Source: an uncultured Phascolarctobacterium sp.
Lineage (GTDB): Bacteria; Bacillota; Negativicutes; Acidaminococcales; Acidaminococcaceae
NCBI GenBank assembly: GCA_905200645.1
Contig: CAJKLD010000002.1
Coordinates: 44,687-108,686, forward strand
Reading direction: 5' to 3'
Length of the DNA: 64,000 nucleotides
Under the pieces are notes generated by a model. It ran no database searches and was not told where the DNA came from. It saw nothing but the letters and a program-made list of their open reading frames with translations. Of this stretch, positions 50,145-59,374 are shown one piece after another. The translations under genes and the position numbers were made by a program. Position 1 is the first letter of the stretch. Every line of letters begins with the position of its first letter.

Positions 50145-51452
50145 ATGAATCATACAAAATCTACTGCTGCTTTTGAGGAAGCAAGACAATATATTCCCGG
50201 TGGCGTCAACAGCCCTGTACGCTCCTTCCGCAGCGTCGGCGGCGTGCCTCCCTTTATCTCCGGCGGCAAGGGCAGCAAAATTTATGATATTGACGGCAAC
50301 GAATATATCGACTATGTTTTAAGCTACGGCCCTCTCTTGATGGGTCATGTACCCGACTGCATAACAACAGCTATTAAAGCCGCCGCCGAAAAAGGCACCT
50401 CCTACGGCGCGCCTACCTTGGCAGAAACCGAACTGGCAAAATTAGTCTGCCGTTTAGTCCCGTCTATGGAGCAAGTGCGCATGGTCAACAGCGGCACCGA
50501 AGCAACCATGAGCGCATTGCGTCTTGCGCGCGCTTATACCGGCCGCGACTGTATTGTAAAATTTATCGGCTGCTACCACGGTCATCACGACAGTCTGCTG
50601 GTAAAAGCAGGTAGCGGCGCTACTACTTTTGGCGTTCCTGACAGTCCCGGCGTGCCTAAGGCTGTTGCCTCTACCACGATTACCGTTCCCTTTAACGATT
50701 TGCCTGCTTTGGAAAAAGTTTTTGCCGAGCGCGGCGACGAGATTGCGGCTGTAATTATGGAACCTACGCCCGGAAACATGGGTTTGGTTCTGCCGCAAGA
50801 AGGATATTTACCTGCCATTCGCAATTTGACGAAAAAATACGGCTCATTACTTATCTGCGACGAAGTAATGAGCGGCTTCCGCAGCGCTCAGGGCGGCAGT
50901 CAATCTCTCTACGATATTGACCCGGACATCACCTGCTTAGGCAAGGTAATCGGCGGCGGTCTGCCCGTTGCTGCTTACGGCGGCAAGCGTGAAATTATGC
51001 AGCAAGTTTCTCCTGCCGGACCCATGTATCAGGCCGGCACCTTAAGCGGCAATCCGCTGGCTATGGCCGCAGGCATTGCAGCTTTGAATTATATGGAAGC
51101 AAATAAGGTCTGTGAAAAATTAGAAAGTATGACTGCTATTTTAACCGGCGGCTTAGAGCGCGCGGCAGCCAAAGCAGGCGTGCCCGTACAAGTACACCGT
51201 TTAGGCAGCATGTTTACCATATTCTTCAATGATAAACCTGTAACCGATTTTGACAGCGCCGCTGCCAGCGATTTAGAAGCTTTCAAAATTTATTTCCATT
51301 CCATGCTGGAACAAGGTATTTATCTGCCGCCCAGCCAGTTTGAAACCAATTTCTTATCTCTGGCTCACACTCCGGAGGATATCCAAAAAACTATCGACGC
51401 AGCAGCTGCTGCCTTTGCCGAGGTTGCCAAAGCGCGCGGCTACAAGGCTTAA
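50145..51452 (+). CDS. hemL: Glutamate-1-semialdehyde 2,1-aminomutase
   Basis: PLP enzyme converting glutamate-1-semialdehyde to 5-aminolevulinate. 435 residues. The N-terminal PGGVNSPVRSFRSVGG, MVNSGTEATMSA, LICDEVMSGFR and the lysine motif LGKVIGGGLPVAAYGG are diagnostic. It is the last gene of the six-gene operon, 33 bp after hemB, and is followed by a terminator. Later heme steps (hemE, hemN, hemH) are not here, which fits an operon serving corrinoids. Confidence 0.96.
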   Translation: MNHTKSTAAFEEARQYIPGGVNSPVRSFRSVGGVPPFISGGKGSKIYDIDGNEYIDYVLSYGPLLMGHVPDCITTAIKAAAEKGTSYGAPTLAETELAKLVCRLVPSMEQVRMVNSGTEATMSALRLARAYTGRDCIVKFIGCYHGHHDSLLVKAGSGATTFGVPDSPGVPKAVASTTITVPFNDLPALEKVFAERGDEIAAVIMEPTPGNMGLVLPQEGYLPAIRNLTKKYGSLLICDEVMSGFRSAQGGSQSLYDIDPDITCLGKVIGGGLPVAAYGGKREIMQQVSPAGPMYQAGTLSGNPLAMAAGIAALNYMEANKVCEKLESMTAILTGGLERAAAKAGVPVQVHRLGSMFTIFFNDKPVTDFDSAAASDLEAFKIYFHSMLEQGIYLPPSQFETNFLSLAHTPEDIQKTIDAAAAAFAEVAKARGYKA

Positions 51453-51483
51453 GCTTTGTAACAAAAACTAAATACAAAATATT

Positions 51484-51540
51484 AAGACCTGTTCTAGGCT
51501 CAAGTTTTTAAACCTTGCCCAAAGAACAGGTCTTTTTACA
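51484..51540 (+). terminator. Terminator of the tetrapyrrole operon
   Basis: Arms AAGACCTGTTCT and AGAACAGGTCTT (12 bp, perfect) separated by ~27 bases that form an inner GGCTCAAG...CTTGCCC hairpin, then TTTTTA. Confidence 0.88.
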
Positions 51541-51554
51541 TAGCAAAAGCATTT

Positions 51555-51635
51555 TGTGGATAAGTATATGCTTTTACCCACAAAAATATATATTTATCCA
51601 CAGTTTTCCCTCAAAGTTATCCACAATGTGTATAA
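51555..51635. other. Cluster of five DnaA-box sequences
   Basis: TTATCCACA occurs at 51594-51602 and 51617-51625 (plus) and 51555-51563 (minus); TTATACACA at 51627-51635 (minus); near-match TTACCCACA at 51574-51582 (plus). Four are perfect matches to TTATNCACA. AT-rich TAAAAATATATATTTAT-like sequence lies among them. The flanking genes are convergent and dnaA/dnaN are absent, so it may titrate or reload DnaA rather than be the origin. Confidence 0.7.
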
Positions 51636-51696
51636 CTTCGTGCAAAAGCTTCCTGACGTGAAACGTGCTAGGAACAAATGTTTGTTGAAAAAAATC

Positions 51697-51721
51697 ACAA
51701 AAAGGCTGCCCGAAGGCAGTC
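51697..51721 (-). terminator. Terminator of the tatD/metG group
   Basis: On the minus strand GACTGCC-TTCG-GGCAGCC (one mismatch, stable tetraloop) followed by TTTTTGTG. Confidence 0.82.
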
Positions 51722-51742
51722 ATTTTTGCTGTCAATTTTATA

Positions 51743-52522
51743 TTATTTTATCTTCCGAAATAATCTTTTCGTATTCGCCGCGCTCAACGCCGCCAGCTCG
51801 TCAAAATCCATACCCAAAACCTCTGCCGCATTGCGCGCCGTATATTCCACATAACCGGGATTATTGCGCTTGCCGCGGAAGGGCACCGGCGTCAAATACG
51901 GACAATCCGTTTCCAAGAGTAGCAAATCCTTAGGAATGTACTGCATAACCTCGCGCACCTTTTGCGCGTTTTTATAAGTAGACGTGCCGCCAAAGCCAAA
52001 ATAATAGCCGCGTTTAGCTAACTCTCTGGCCATTTCTAAGCTGCCGCTAAAGCAATGAAACACGGCCTGCACTCCCTTAACCTCTTTTTGAAACAGCTCC
52101 AGCATGTCGCCGTGCGCATCACGGTCATGAATGATTATGGGCAGATTAAACTGCTTAGCCAAATCTATCTGCTCTAAAAAAATACGCTTTTGTACTTCTT
52201 TAGGCTCGTTTTCCTTCCAATAATAGTCAAGGCCAATTTCACCAATAGCAACTACCTTGGGATGCACTGCCCAAGCCGCCAGCTGCTCTAAATAATCGGC
52301 GGCAATGCCGGTTAAATTTTCCGGATGATAGCCTACCGCGGCATAAATAAAAGCATATTTTTCTGCCAGCGCTACCGCCTTCGCCGAGCTTACCGCATCA
52401 CAGCCGGCATTAATAACGCCGTCCAAATCCTGCTGCAGCTGCTCAATAAGCTGCTCCCGATCACCCTCAAAAGCTTCATCATCTAAATGTGCATGAGAAT
52501 CCCATAAACCTGTTCTACTCAT
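51743..52522 (-). CDS. TatD-family metal-dependent hydrolase (DNase)
   Basis: 259 residues. Metal ligands are visible in LWDSHAHLDDEAF (HxH), IGEIGLDYYW (Glu), IIHDRDAHGD (His), FHCFSGSLEMA (His) and LETDCPYLTP (Asp). TatD enzymes are Mg-dependent 3'-5' nucleases. It lies three bp after a membrane-protein gene and near metG and rsmI, the same neighbourhood as yabD-metS-yabC in Bacillus. Confidence 0.93.
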   Translation of the reverse strand: MSRTGLWDSHAHLDDEAFEGDREQLIEQLQQDLDGVINAGCDAVSSAKAVALAEKYAFIYAAVGYHPENLTGIAADYLEQLAAWAVHPKVVAIGEIGLDYYWKENEPKEVQKRIFLEQIDLAKQFNLPIIIHDRDAHGDMLELFQKEVKGVQAVFHCFSGSLEMARELAKRGYYFGFGGTSTYKNAQKVREVMQYIPKDLLLLETDCPYLTPVPFRGKRNNPGYVEYTARNAAEVLGMDFDELAALSAANTKRLFRKIK

Positions 52523-52525
52523 AAC

Positions 52526-53116
52526 TTACACCATATACATAAATACGTTTAAATAAAGCTGTAAAAAGAACAGCAAGCTGAAAATAATAAAACGGGCAAT
52601 AGCCGCCTTACGAGAATAATATTCCTCGCCGCGAATATAAAACTCCGCAGGATTTTGCTCATTATAAATAAGCTTACGCGGTAAATTCAGCTTATAATTT
52701 TTTTCGATATCGTCTACGCCCTTTTTTCTTGTACCCTTGGCTTCGTTTAAAACTTCCGTATATTCTTTGCCATTCACAGTATAAGTAAACACAGGGCAAA
52801 GCTGACTGCCGCGAGTCCAGGTTTGTTTATAATCTGTAATTATCGCCCGCACCTCTTTAGTACACAACTTAGCTAAATCGGGAAAATAATTGCCGCGCAC
52901 AGCCTTATACACGCCAAAGAAATATGTTAGCATTGACAGCTTAACCGTCCAGGAAATAGCCTTAAAAGCATACAAGCCATAACCATGTACATTTTTTACC
53001 AGCCAATCGGCGGGCAACAGAAAGGGAGCAACGCTGCTGATAAATACCAGCAGCATACTAACGCCAATCCACAAATAAGGCCGCCAGTACAGGCGGGAAA
53101 ATAATTTTTCCGACAT
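52526..53116 (-). CDS. Membrane protein with DUF3592-like domain
   Basis: 196 residues with two N-terminal membrane helices (~12-35, ~48-72), an extracytoplasmic or cytoplasmic beta domain and a C-terminal helix (~175-194). The segment CPVFTYTVNGKEYTEVLNEA, then YNEQNPAEFYI, fits the DUF3592 pattern. Function unknown. It lies between metG and tatD on one strand. Confidence 0.75.
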   Translation of the reverse strand: MSEKLFSRLYWRPYLWIGVSMLLVFISSVAPFLLPADWLVKNVHGYGLYAFKAISWTVKLSMLTYFFGVYKAVRGNYFPDLAKLCTKEVRAIITDYKQTWTRGSQLCPVFTYTVNGKEYTEVLNEAKGTRKKGVDDIEKNYKLNLPRKLIYNEQNPAEFYIRGEEYYSRKAAIARFIIFSLLFFLQLYLNVFMYMV

Positions 53117-53200
53117 TCAATCGCTCCAATCATCAAACAAAAAGCTAGAGAAGGCGCCGACCGCTCCTAAAGCAGCAGAAAATCTTTCTATTTCCACCAC
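53117..53200 (-). CDS. Possible 27-residue peptide upstream of the DUF3592-like gene
   Basis: A GTG-start frame encodes VEIERFSAALGAVGAFSSFL followed by FDDWSD, and its TGA abuts the next ATG (TGAATG), suggesting translational coupling. The sequence resembles the first helix of phage-type holins, so it may be a remnant. The ribosome site is weak and the length small, so it may be spurious. Confidence 0.25.
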   Translation of the reverse strand: MVEIERFSAALGAVGAFSSFLFDDWSD

Positions 53201-53241
53201 TTTAGCGGCCAACACCTTCCAATTATACTAATTCAAAACTT

Positions 53242-55197
53242 TTATTTTACGCGGCTGCCGCTGGCCATATTAGGAGCTTCGGTCAAAACAAGATTACCCT
53301 GTCCGTCAGAAGCGCACAGCAGCATACCAAAGGATTCAATACCCATCAATTTTGCAGGCGCAAGATTAGCAACCACAATTACATTGCGTCCCAACATTTG
53401 CTCCGGCTCGTAATATTGCGAAATACCGCTGACAATAGTACGCACCTCGTCGCCAATTTCTACTTGCAGCTTTAAAAGCTTTTTAGATTTTTTCACCTTT
53501 TCGGCAGCTACAACCTTGCCTACGCGCAAATCTATTTTTTCAAAATCACCGAAAGGAATTTCTGCTTTAATAGGCTCCATTTGCGGTTTTTGTTCTTCTG
53601 CTTTAGGAGCTGCGGTTACAGGCTTTTCGTAGCGCTTGCCGCCAATAATGGTTGCGCCGTCCTCAGCCACTTCAATGCGCGGATACAGAGGCTCGCCCTT
53701 GCAAACCTTAGTGCCGTCAGCCAAGCCGCCCCATACTGTATCCGTCAGCAAGAATTGCTCCGGCGCAGCCAACCCAAGCTGAGTATAAATTTTCGGGCTG
53801 GTCGTAGGAATATAGGGACTGATTAAAATTGCTACAATACGCAGAGTTTCTGCCAAATTATACATAACAGTTTTCAGGCGGGCAGCTTTTTCGGCATCCT
53901 TAGCCAAAATCCAAGGAGCGGTTTCATCAATATATTTATTGGCACGGCTGATAAGCGCCCAAACAGTCTTAATGGCAGCGTTGATTTCCATGCCGTCCAT
54001 AGCTTTGGTGTAATTAGCTACAGTTTCTGCAACCATCGCTTTCAGCTCGTCGTCAATAGGCTCGCTTACAGCGGCGTCCTCAACTATACCGCCATGATAT
54101 TTTTCAATCATGCTTACAGTGCGGTGCAGCAAATTTCCCAAATCGTTAGCTAGGTCAGCATTGATACGGTTAATCAGCGCATCGCGGGAGAAGTTGCCGT
54201 CGCTGCCTAAATTGATTTCACGCAGCAGGAAATAGCGGATGGAATCTGCGCCGAACTCGTCAATCAAAGCCAGCGGGTCGATAACATTGCCTTTAGATTT
54301 AGACATTTTATCACCGTCAACAATCAGCCAGCCGTGACCATAAACCTCCTGCGGCATTTCCAAACCCATAGCATGCAGCATAATCGGCCAAATAATAGTA
54401 TGGAAGCGCACTATTTCTTTACCCACCAAGTGCAGGCTGGCAGGCCAGAATTTGTGGAAAAATTCGTTGTCAACGCCGTATTTAATTCCGGTCAGATAGT
54501 TCAGCAGCGCATCAAACCAAACGTAAACAACATGCTTTTTATCAAAGGGCACAGGAATCCCCCAGTCAAAGGTGGTGCGGGTAATGCACAAATCCTCCAA
54601 GCCCTGCTTAACAAAGTTAATCATTTCGTTGCGGCGGCTGGCAGGCTGGATAAAATCCGGATGCTCTTCAATAAATTGCAGCCACCAATCCTGGTATTTG
54701 CTCATTTTGAAGAAATAGCTTTCTTCTTCCATTTCTTCTACGGGACGATGGCAGTCGGGACAGCAGTGATTTTCGTCCAGCTGACGCTCCAGCCAATAGG
54801 ATTCGCAAGGAACGCAGTACAAGCCCTTGTAATTTTTTTTGTAAATATCGCCTTGGTCATAAATTTTTTGCAGCGCATCCTGTACTACCTTGTGATGACG
54901 CTCCTGACTGGTGCGCAGAAAATCGTTATTGGAAATATGCAGACGCTCCCACAACAGCTTAAAGTTAGCGATAATAGCGTCAACATATTGAATGGGTGTC
55001 ACGCCTTTTTCTTTAGCCTTACGCTGAATTTTCAGGCCGTGCTCGTCGCTGCCGGTGAGAAACCACACGTCCTCGCCTTTCAAACGGTGAAAACGAGCTA
55101 AAGTATCGGCAATGGTAGTGCAGTAAGCATGACCAATATGCAGGTTATCACTGGGATAATAAATTGGAGTAGTAATATAATAAGTTTGTTTTGTCAT
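53242..55197 (-). CDS. metG: Methionyl-tRNA synthetase
   Basis: 651 residues, class I synthetase. HIGH is at 20-23 (LHIGHAYC), the zinc knuckle is CVPCESYW...CCPDCHRP (~127-148) and KMSKSKGN is near 298. An anticodon-binding domain follows, then a C-terminal tRNA-binding OB domain (~550-651, FGDFEKIDLRVGKVVAAEKV) as in the dimeric bacterial form. It overlaps rsmI by four bases. Confidence 0.97.
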   Translation of the reverse strand: MTKQTYYITTPIYYPSDNLHIGHAYCTTIADTLARFHRLKGEDVWFLTGSDEHGLKIQRKAKEKGVTPIQYVDAIIANFKLLWERLHISNNDFLRTSQERHHKVVQDALQKIYDQGDIYKKNYKGLYCVPCESYWLERQLDENHCCPDCHRPVEEMEEESYFFKMSKYQDWWLQFIEEHPDFIQPASRRNEMINFVKQGLEDLCITRTTFDWGIPVPFDKKHVVYVWFDALLNYLTGIKYGVDNEFFHKFWPASLHLVGKEIVRFHTIIWPIMLHAMGLEMPQEVYGHGWLIVDGDKMSKSKGNVIDPLALIDEFGADSIRYFLLREINLGSDGNFSRDALINRINADLANDLGNLLHRTVSMIEKYHGGIVEDAAVSEPIDDELKAMVAETVANYTKAMDGMEINAAIKTVWALISRANKYIDETAPWILAKDAEKAARLKTVMYNLAETLRIVAILISPYIPTTSPKIYTQLGLAAPEQFLLTDTVWGGLADGTKVCKGEPLYPRIEVAEDGATIIGGKRYEKPVTAAPKAEEQKPQMEPIKAEIPFGDFEKIDLRVGKVVAAEKVKKSKKLLKLQVEIGDEVRTIVSGISQYYEPEQMLGRNVIVVANLAPAKLMGIESFGMLLCASDGQGNLVLTEAPNMASGSRVK

Positions 55198-56057
55198 CTT
55201 GTAGCCTCTTCTCCTTCGGAAATTAGTTGATTATATAGCTCCCGTTTGGGAATTTTACGTTTTTTAGCGACCTGCGCCAGCGCAGTTTTTTTGTCAACGC
55301 CTTCATTGATTAAACGGCGCACTTCTTCCAGCGGCTCCATTTCTGCCTCCGTAGCAGGAGCTTGTTCTGCGCCTGCGCCGATAACTAAGCAAAATTCTCC
55401 GCGCGGAGAATCTTCTGCCAGCCAGGCCACACAGCCGCTGATAGTACCGCGATAAAATTCTTCGTGCAGCTTAGTCAGCTCTCTAGCCGCCGCCATAGGC
55501 CGGTCGCCCCAGCACTCTAAAATATCTTTAAGCACTTCTTCAATGCGGTGCGGCGCTTCGTAAAGCAAAATTGTCGCCGGTATATAACGCCACAGCTCCA
55601 GCTGCTCACGCCTGTTTTTTTTGCTCTTTGGTAAAAAGCCGCCAAAGAAAAAAGGATAAGCAGGCAAGCCCGAAGCAATCAAAGCGCACAAAGCAGCGTT
55701 AGCTCCCGGCACCGGCACTACACGAACGCCTGCGGCAATAGCCTCTTTCGCCAAAGCCTCGCCCGGGTCGGCAATGCCGGGAAAACCTGCGTCGCTGACG
55801 AGCGCAATATTTTTGCCTTGCAAAAGCCGGTCTAATAAATAAGCGCCCTGCTTTTCTTTGCTGTGCTCATCATAGCGCACCAAACGTCCCTTAATCCCAA
55901 AATGATTTAAAAGCTGTAAGGTGTGCCGCGTATCTTCGGCTGCAATTAAATCTGCTTCCTGCAGTATACGTACAGCCCGCGGAGTCATATCCTCTAAATT
56001 ACCAATTGGCGTAGCGCACAAATACAGCGTTCCGTATGCAGTTTCTGAATTTGTCAC
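55194..56057 (-). CDS. rsmI: 16S rRNA (cytidine(1402)-2'-O)-methyltransferase
   Basis: 287 residues after choosing GTG 56057, which follows GGAGG by seven bases. TPIGNLEDMTPRA, AAEDTRHTLQLLNHF, SDAGFPGIADPG and the tetrapyrrole-methylase fold are characteristic of RsmI, which methylates C1402 in the ribosomal decoding centre. It is the first gene before metG and tatD. Confidence 0.93.
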   Translation of the reverse strand: MTNSETAYGTLYLCATPIGNLEDMTPRAVRILQEADLIAAEDTRHTLQLLNHFGIKGRLVRYDEHSKEKQGAYLLDRLLQGKNIALVSDAGFPGIADPGEALAKEAIAAGVRVVPVPGANAALCALIASGLPAYPFFFGGFLPKSKKNRREQLELWRYIPATILLYEAPHRIEEVLKDILECWGDRPMAAARELTKLHEEFYRGTISGCVAWLAEDSPRGEFCLVIGAGAEQAPATEAEMEPLEEVRRLINEGVDKKTALAQVAKKRKIPKRELYNQLISEGEEATR

Positions 56058-56171
56058 AGCCTCGCCTCCTGTCAAATAAGCTTCACTAGGCAAAAAACAG
56101 CAGCTTACCGCCGCTATGTTATTCTAACCCATAATATAATTATTTTATCACAATGCAAGTAAATAATAAAG

Positions 56172-56199
56172 AAAAAGCGCGCAGATTTACTGCGCACTT
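56172..56199 (-). terminator. Terminator of the DUF697-like gene
   Basis: Stem AAGTGCGCAG/CTGCGCGCTT (one mismatch), five-base loop, then TTTTTC on the minus strand. Confidence 0.8.
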
Positions 56200-56223
56200 C
56201 TTGCTCTTCGCTATAATATTATT

Positions 56224-56811
56224 TTAATCTTTCAGTTTATTTTCTACCTTACGCACAGCATCGCTTAATTTATATTCTATAGCGTCGGCTTTGCGGGTAA
56301 CGCTGTCAAATATTTCTTGCGAATCTAAATCAAAGCGTTTGCTCTCGTCACCTAAAGGCTCATCTTTGCAGTTCAGCTTGCTAAATTCTTTGAACCTTGC
56401 CATACCCTCAGCTTTAGCTTCTTCGTAAACCTCTTTAAAAGCCGCTATATCCTCCGGTCTGCCGGCTTTAAGCCAAGCGTTGGCCACCTTGCCTACGGCA
56501 TAGGTAACCGAAATGCCCACAGGTATTTGGATAGGTGCAAAAGGAATCAGCGTTACCAAAGTCTGTCCCACAAAAGTAGCGCCCAAAGAACCTAAAAGTC
56601 CCAAAACTGCACTTTCGTTCAGCTTAATTCCCCGCAGCTCTGCCAGACGGGTAATCATATAAACCTCATTAGCCATTAAGGTCATAGTGCCTATAAGCGG
56701 CGCAACCACAATCACGCCTGCGCGGGCGGCAGCCCAGCGGCAAATTTTTTCCGCTTCCCATTCAATATCAGCACTGTCCTTATATCCGTCAGTAATTCTT
56801 TCGTCAGCCAT
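56224..56811 (-). CDS. DUF697/YcjF-like membrane protein
   Basis: 195 residues. Two hydrophobic stretches (~30-55, AGVIVVAPLIGTMTLMANEV; ~85-112) with a helical, charged C-terminus match the DUF697 pattern seen in YcjF and in the tails of some GTPases, including a GLLGSLGATFVGQTL segment. Function unknown. It is divergent from gluQ and has its own terminator. Confidence 0.7.
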   Translation of the reverse strand: MADERITDGYKDSADIEWEAEKICRWAAARAGVIVVAPLIGTMTLMANEVYMITRLAELRGIKLNESAVLGLLGSLGATFVGQTLVTLIPFAPIQIPVGISVTYAVGKVANAWLKAGRPEDIAAFKEVYEEAKAEGMARFKEFSKLNCKDEPLGDESKRFDLDSQEIFDSVTRKADAIEYKLSDAVRKVENKLKD

Positions 56812-56980
56812 ACGGCACCTCCTTAATATACTTTTTTATATCGTTACCCTTCCTGCTTTTCATTATAGGCATATCTTGGTAAAAAATCAACGCATACTTA
56901 TTTTTACAGCAGCTTTTACTGTGAAATATTATACACAAGCAGTCGCCTATATGATAAAATATAAGCGTAAGGATAAAAGG

Positions 56981-57973
56981 ATGTGCCTAACAATGTTTTC
57001 TCCCACAAATTTTTCTGCGGCTAACTTAACCGTCGGTCGTTTTGCACCTACTCCCAGCGGCTTTTTGCATTTGGGTAATATTTTTTGCAGCCTGCTTGCT
57101 TGGCTGTATGCCAAAAGCGTTGGCGGCAAAATAATTCTGCGCATTGAAGATTTAGACCCGCAACGCTGTACCCACGCCAAAGCCGACGCGCTGGCTCGTG
57201 ATTTGGAATGGCTGGAACTTTTTTGGGACGAAGGCGCTTACGCAAGCGAAAACAGCGAAAGTTATTTTCAAAGTCAGCGCAGCGCTGTGTACCAAAAATA
57301 TTTTGCACACTTACAGCGGCAGGGGCTGATTTATCCGTGCTTTTGCAGCCGTGCCGAGCTGCACGCAGCCGAAGCGCCCCATCTCAGCGACGGACGCACT
57401 ATTTACGCCGGAACCTGCCGCAACATTTCGCAGCAGGAGCGAGAAATCAAATCTAAGCTGCGTGCGCCTGCTTACCGCTTGCAGGTTGCAAACGCTCCGC
57501 TAAGGTTTACAGACGGTCATTACGGCAATCAATGTTATAATTTAGTCCGTGAAAGCGGTGATTTTATTGTCCGCCGCAGCGACGGAGTTTTTGCTTATCA
57601 ACTGGCCGTAACTATTGACGACGCTCTTATGGGGGTAACGCAGGTTGTGCGAGGCCGTGACCTTTTAAGCTCCACGCCTATGCAGCTATATATTTATAAG
57701 TTATTAAACTTTACTCCCCCAAGCTTTTGCCACATTCCGTTATTAGTAGCGCCCGACGGACGCAGGCTGGCGAAACGCGATAAAGATTTGGAAATCAGCG
57801 TGCTTCGCCGTCATTTTGGCAGTCCGGAGCCTATTATCGGCTATTTAGCGCACATGGCAGGACAAATAGACAAACCTGAACCTATCGGCGCCGCAGAACT
57901 GCTGCCAATTTTTGACGCAAATAAAATTCCTACGAAAAATATTATTGTTCCTCAAGAGCTGCTGTCCATTTAA
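56981..57973 (+). CDS. gluQ: tRNA glutamyl-Q(34) synthetase
   Basis: 330 residues; attaches glutamate to queuosine in tRNA-Asp. It resembles the catalytic part of GluRS without an anticodon domain. VGRFAPTPSGFLHLGN carries the HIGH-like site, CFCSRAEL and IYAGTCRN provide the C-C-Y-C zinc set, and LAKRDKDLEI replaces KMSKS. ATG 56981 has AAGGA; the longer frame upstream is not preceded by a ribosome site and overlaps the divergent gene. Confidence 0.92.
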   Translation: MCLTMFSPTNFSAANLTVGRFAPTPSGFLHLGNIFCSLLAWLYAKSVGGKIILRIEDLDPQRCTHAKADALARDLEWLELFWDEGAYASENSESYFQSQRSAVYQKYFAHLQRQGLIYPCFCSRAELHAAEAPHLSDGRTIYAGTCRNISQQEREIKSKLRAPAYRLQVANAPLRFTDGHYGNQCYNLVRESGDFIVRRSDGVFAYQLAVTIDDALMGVTQVVRGRDLLSSTPMQLYIYKLLNFTPPSFCHIPLLVAPDGRRLAKRDKDLEISVLRRHFGSPEPIIGYLAHMAGQIDKPEPIGAAELLPIFDANKIPTKNIIVPQELLSI

Positions 57974-58071
57974 AAACCGGCTTGCCAACATGCTTTTTAG
58001 AACAGCAAGGGCAAAGCTGCTTTTGCTGCTCACTCATAAGTTTATCAATTATTTTAGGAGGCTTTATAAGA

Positions 58072-58290
58072 ATGAAAAAATTACTCATGAAATACAAGGT
58101 TAATATGCTGTTTGTAGTTATTGTCAGCCTGATTGTAGGCATGGCAGGCTCCTACTTTTTTAACAATCGCTGGCTGGGTATGTTCATTGTAGTACCTTTG
58201 TGCGCGCTGTACATTTATCAGGTATACCAAACGCAGGCAGATTACCGCGTAGAGCATCAGCGCAAAAAGCACACCAATAAATACAGATAA
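58072..58290 (+). CDS. Small membrane protein (72 aa), unknown function
   Basis: Two membrane helices (~12-32, ~36-52) between basic ends (MKKLLMKYK and HQRKKHTNKYR). AGGAGG lies nine bases before ATG 58072. It is ~100 bp downstream of gluQ in the same direction. No family recognised. Confidence 0.7.
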   Translation: MKKLLMKYKVNMLFVVIVSLIVGMAGSYFFNNRWLGMFIVVPLCALYIYQVYQTQADYRVEHQRKKHTNKYR

Positions 58291-58318
58291 TTGTCCGACA
58301 TTTAATTTAATTTATAAC
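58291..58318 (+). promoter_or_regulatory. Possible promoter of the asparaginase gene
   Basis: TTGTCC (58291-58296), 16 bp, TATAAC (58313-58318), 33 bp before ATG 58352. Confidence 0.4.
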
Positions 58319-58351
58319 CGGTGCTGATTTTCCAAAGAGGTGAATTTATTT

Positions 58352-59290
58352 ATGAAACAAATTCTTATGCTTGCTACCGGCGGTACTATTGCCTGCGTTC
58401 CCTCCGCAGACGGTTTGATTCCTGCGCTTGACGCTGCGGCAATGCTCAGGCTGGTACCTGATCTGGATGGACTTTGCGCTATTGTTTCCCGTCAGCTTTT
58501 GAATTTAGACAGCAGTAATTTATCACCTAAGCATTGGTGCGTTATTGCGCAGGCTATTGCGGAAAATTATGAGCGCTATGACGGCTTTGTAATTACTCAC
58601 GGAACAGATACTATGGCTTACACGGCAGCGGCCCTAAGCCAAATGCTGCAAAATTGTCATAAACCGGTGGTGCTTACCGGCGCTCAGCTGCCCATTCAAA
58701 AGCCCGGCAGTGACGCAGCGGATAATATTTATCATGCTTTTGTTGCGGCTTGCAGTGATTTACAGGGTGTAGCTTTGGTTTTTGGTAATCAAGTTATTCA
58801 CGGCGCTGCCGCCAAAAAACTTTATACCCAGGATTTTAACGGCTTTGCCAGCATTAACCGCCCGCCCCTGGCTACTATCAATCACAATCATCTTTTCTGG
58901 CACAAAAAAGCGCTGCATGGCGGCGGTTACGGTGAAGGAAAATTCAGCGTAAATACCAAGCTGGAGTCCAAAGTTACCGTCATCAAAATAATCCCCGGCA
59001 CTACGCCGGATATTTTAGATTATTATTTAGCGCAAGGCTACAAAGGCTTAGTTATCGAAGGTTTTGGCGCAGGCGGCGTTCCCAACGGCGATAATAACTG
59101 GCTGCCCACTTTGGAAAAATTGCTCCAACATGGAATAAAAATTATTTGCAACACCCAATGCCTTTATGACGGCGTGCATTTAGATACCTATCCTATGGGT
59201 ATTCTCGCGCAGCGCTTAGGCGCTGAAAGCGCGGGTCTCGATACCACGGAAAGCTCCGTCGTAAAATTGATGCTGGAGCTGGCAAAATAA
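58352..59290 (+). CDS. ansA: L-asparaginase (type I, cytoplasmic)
   Basis: 312 residues; hydrolyses asparagine to aspartate and ammonia. The two threonine motifs are present: LATGGTIAC at the start and ITHGTDTMAYTAAAL (~90). GAQLPIQKPGSDAADN follows. There is no signal peptide, so it is of the cytoplasmic AnsA type. ATG 58352 has AGAGGTG nine bases upstream; a GTG four codons earlier lies within that site. Confidence 0.93.
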   Translation: MKQILMLATGGTIACVPSADGLIPALDAAAMLRLVPDLDGLCAIVSRQLLNLDSSNLSPKHWCVIAQAIAENYERYDGFVITHGTDTMAYTAAALSQMLQNCHKPVVLTGAQLPIQKPGSDAADNIYHAFVAACSDLQGVALVFGNQVIHGAAAKKLYTQDFNGFASINRPPLATINHNHLFWHKKALHGGGYGEGKFSVNTKLESKVTVIKIIPGTTPDILDYYLAQGYKGLVIEGFGAGGVPNGDNNWLPTLEKLLQHGIKIICNTQCLYDGVHLDTYPMGILAQRLGAESAGLDTTESSVVKLMLELAK

Positions 59291-59309
59291 ACTATCAAAA
59301 ACACATATA

Positions 59310-59349
59310 CCAAAAAGGACAGAAGCTTTTGGCTCCTGTCCTTTTTGGT
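59310..59349 (+). terminator. Terminator of the asparaginase gene
   Basis: Perfect 14-base stem ACCAAAAAGGACAG/CTGTCCTTTTTGGT with a 12-base loop; the T run is inside the 3' arm. Confidence 0.88.
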
Positions 59350-59374
59350 ATAATGGTTATTTATAGTGTTGCTT

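Noticed and set aside
51555..51635. Chromosomal origin oriC
   Set aside because: The DnaA boxes are convincing, but dnaA/dnaN/recF/rnpA are absent and both flanking operons point towards the site. Kept as a DnaA-box cluster instead.
57942..58142. Minus-strand ORF with a CPCC zinc-like motif
   Set aside because: It lies opposite gluQ's end and the 72-residue gene, has no ribosome site, and the motif is likely chance.
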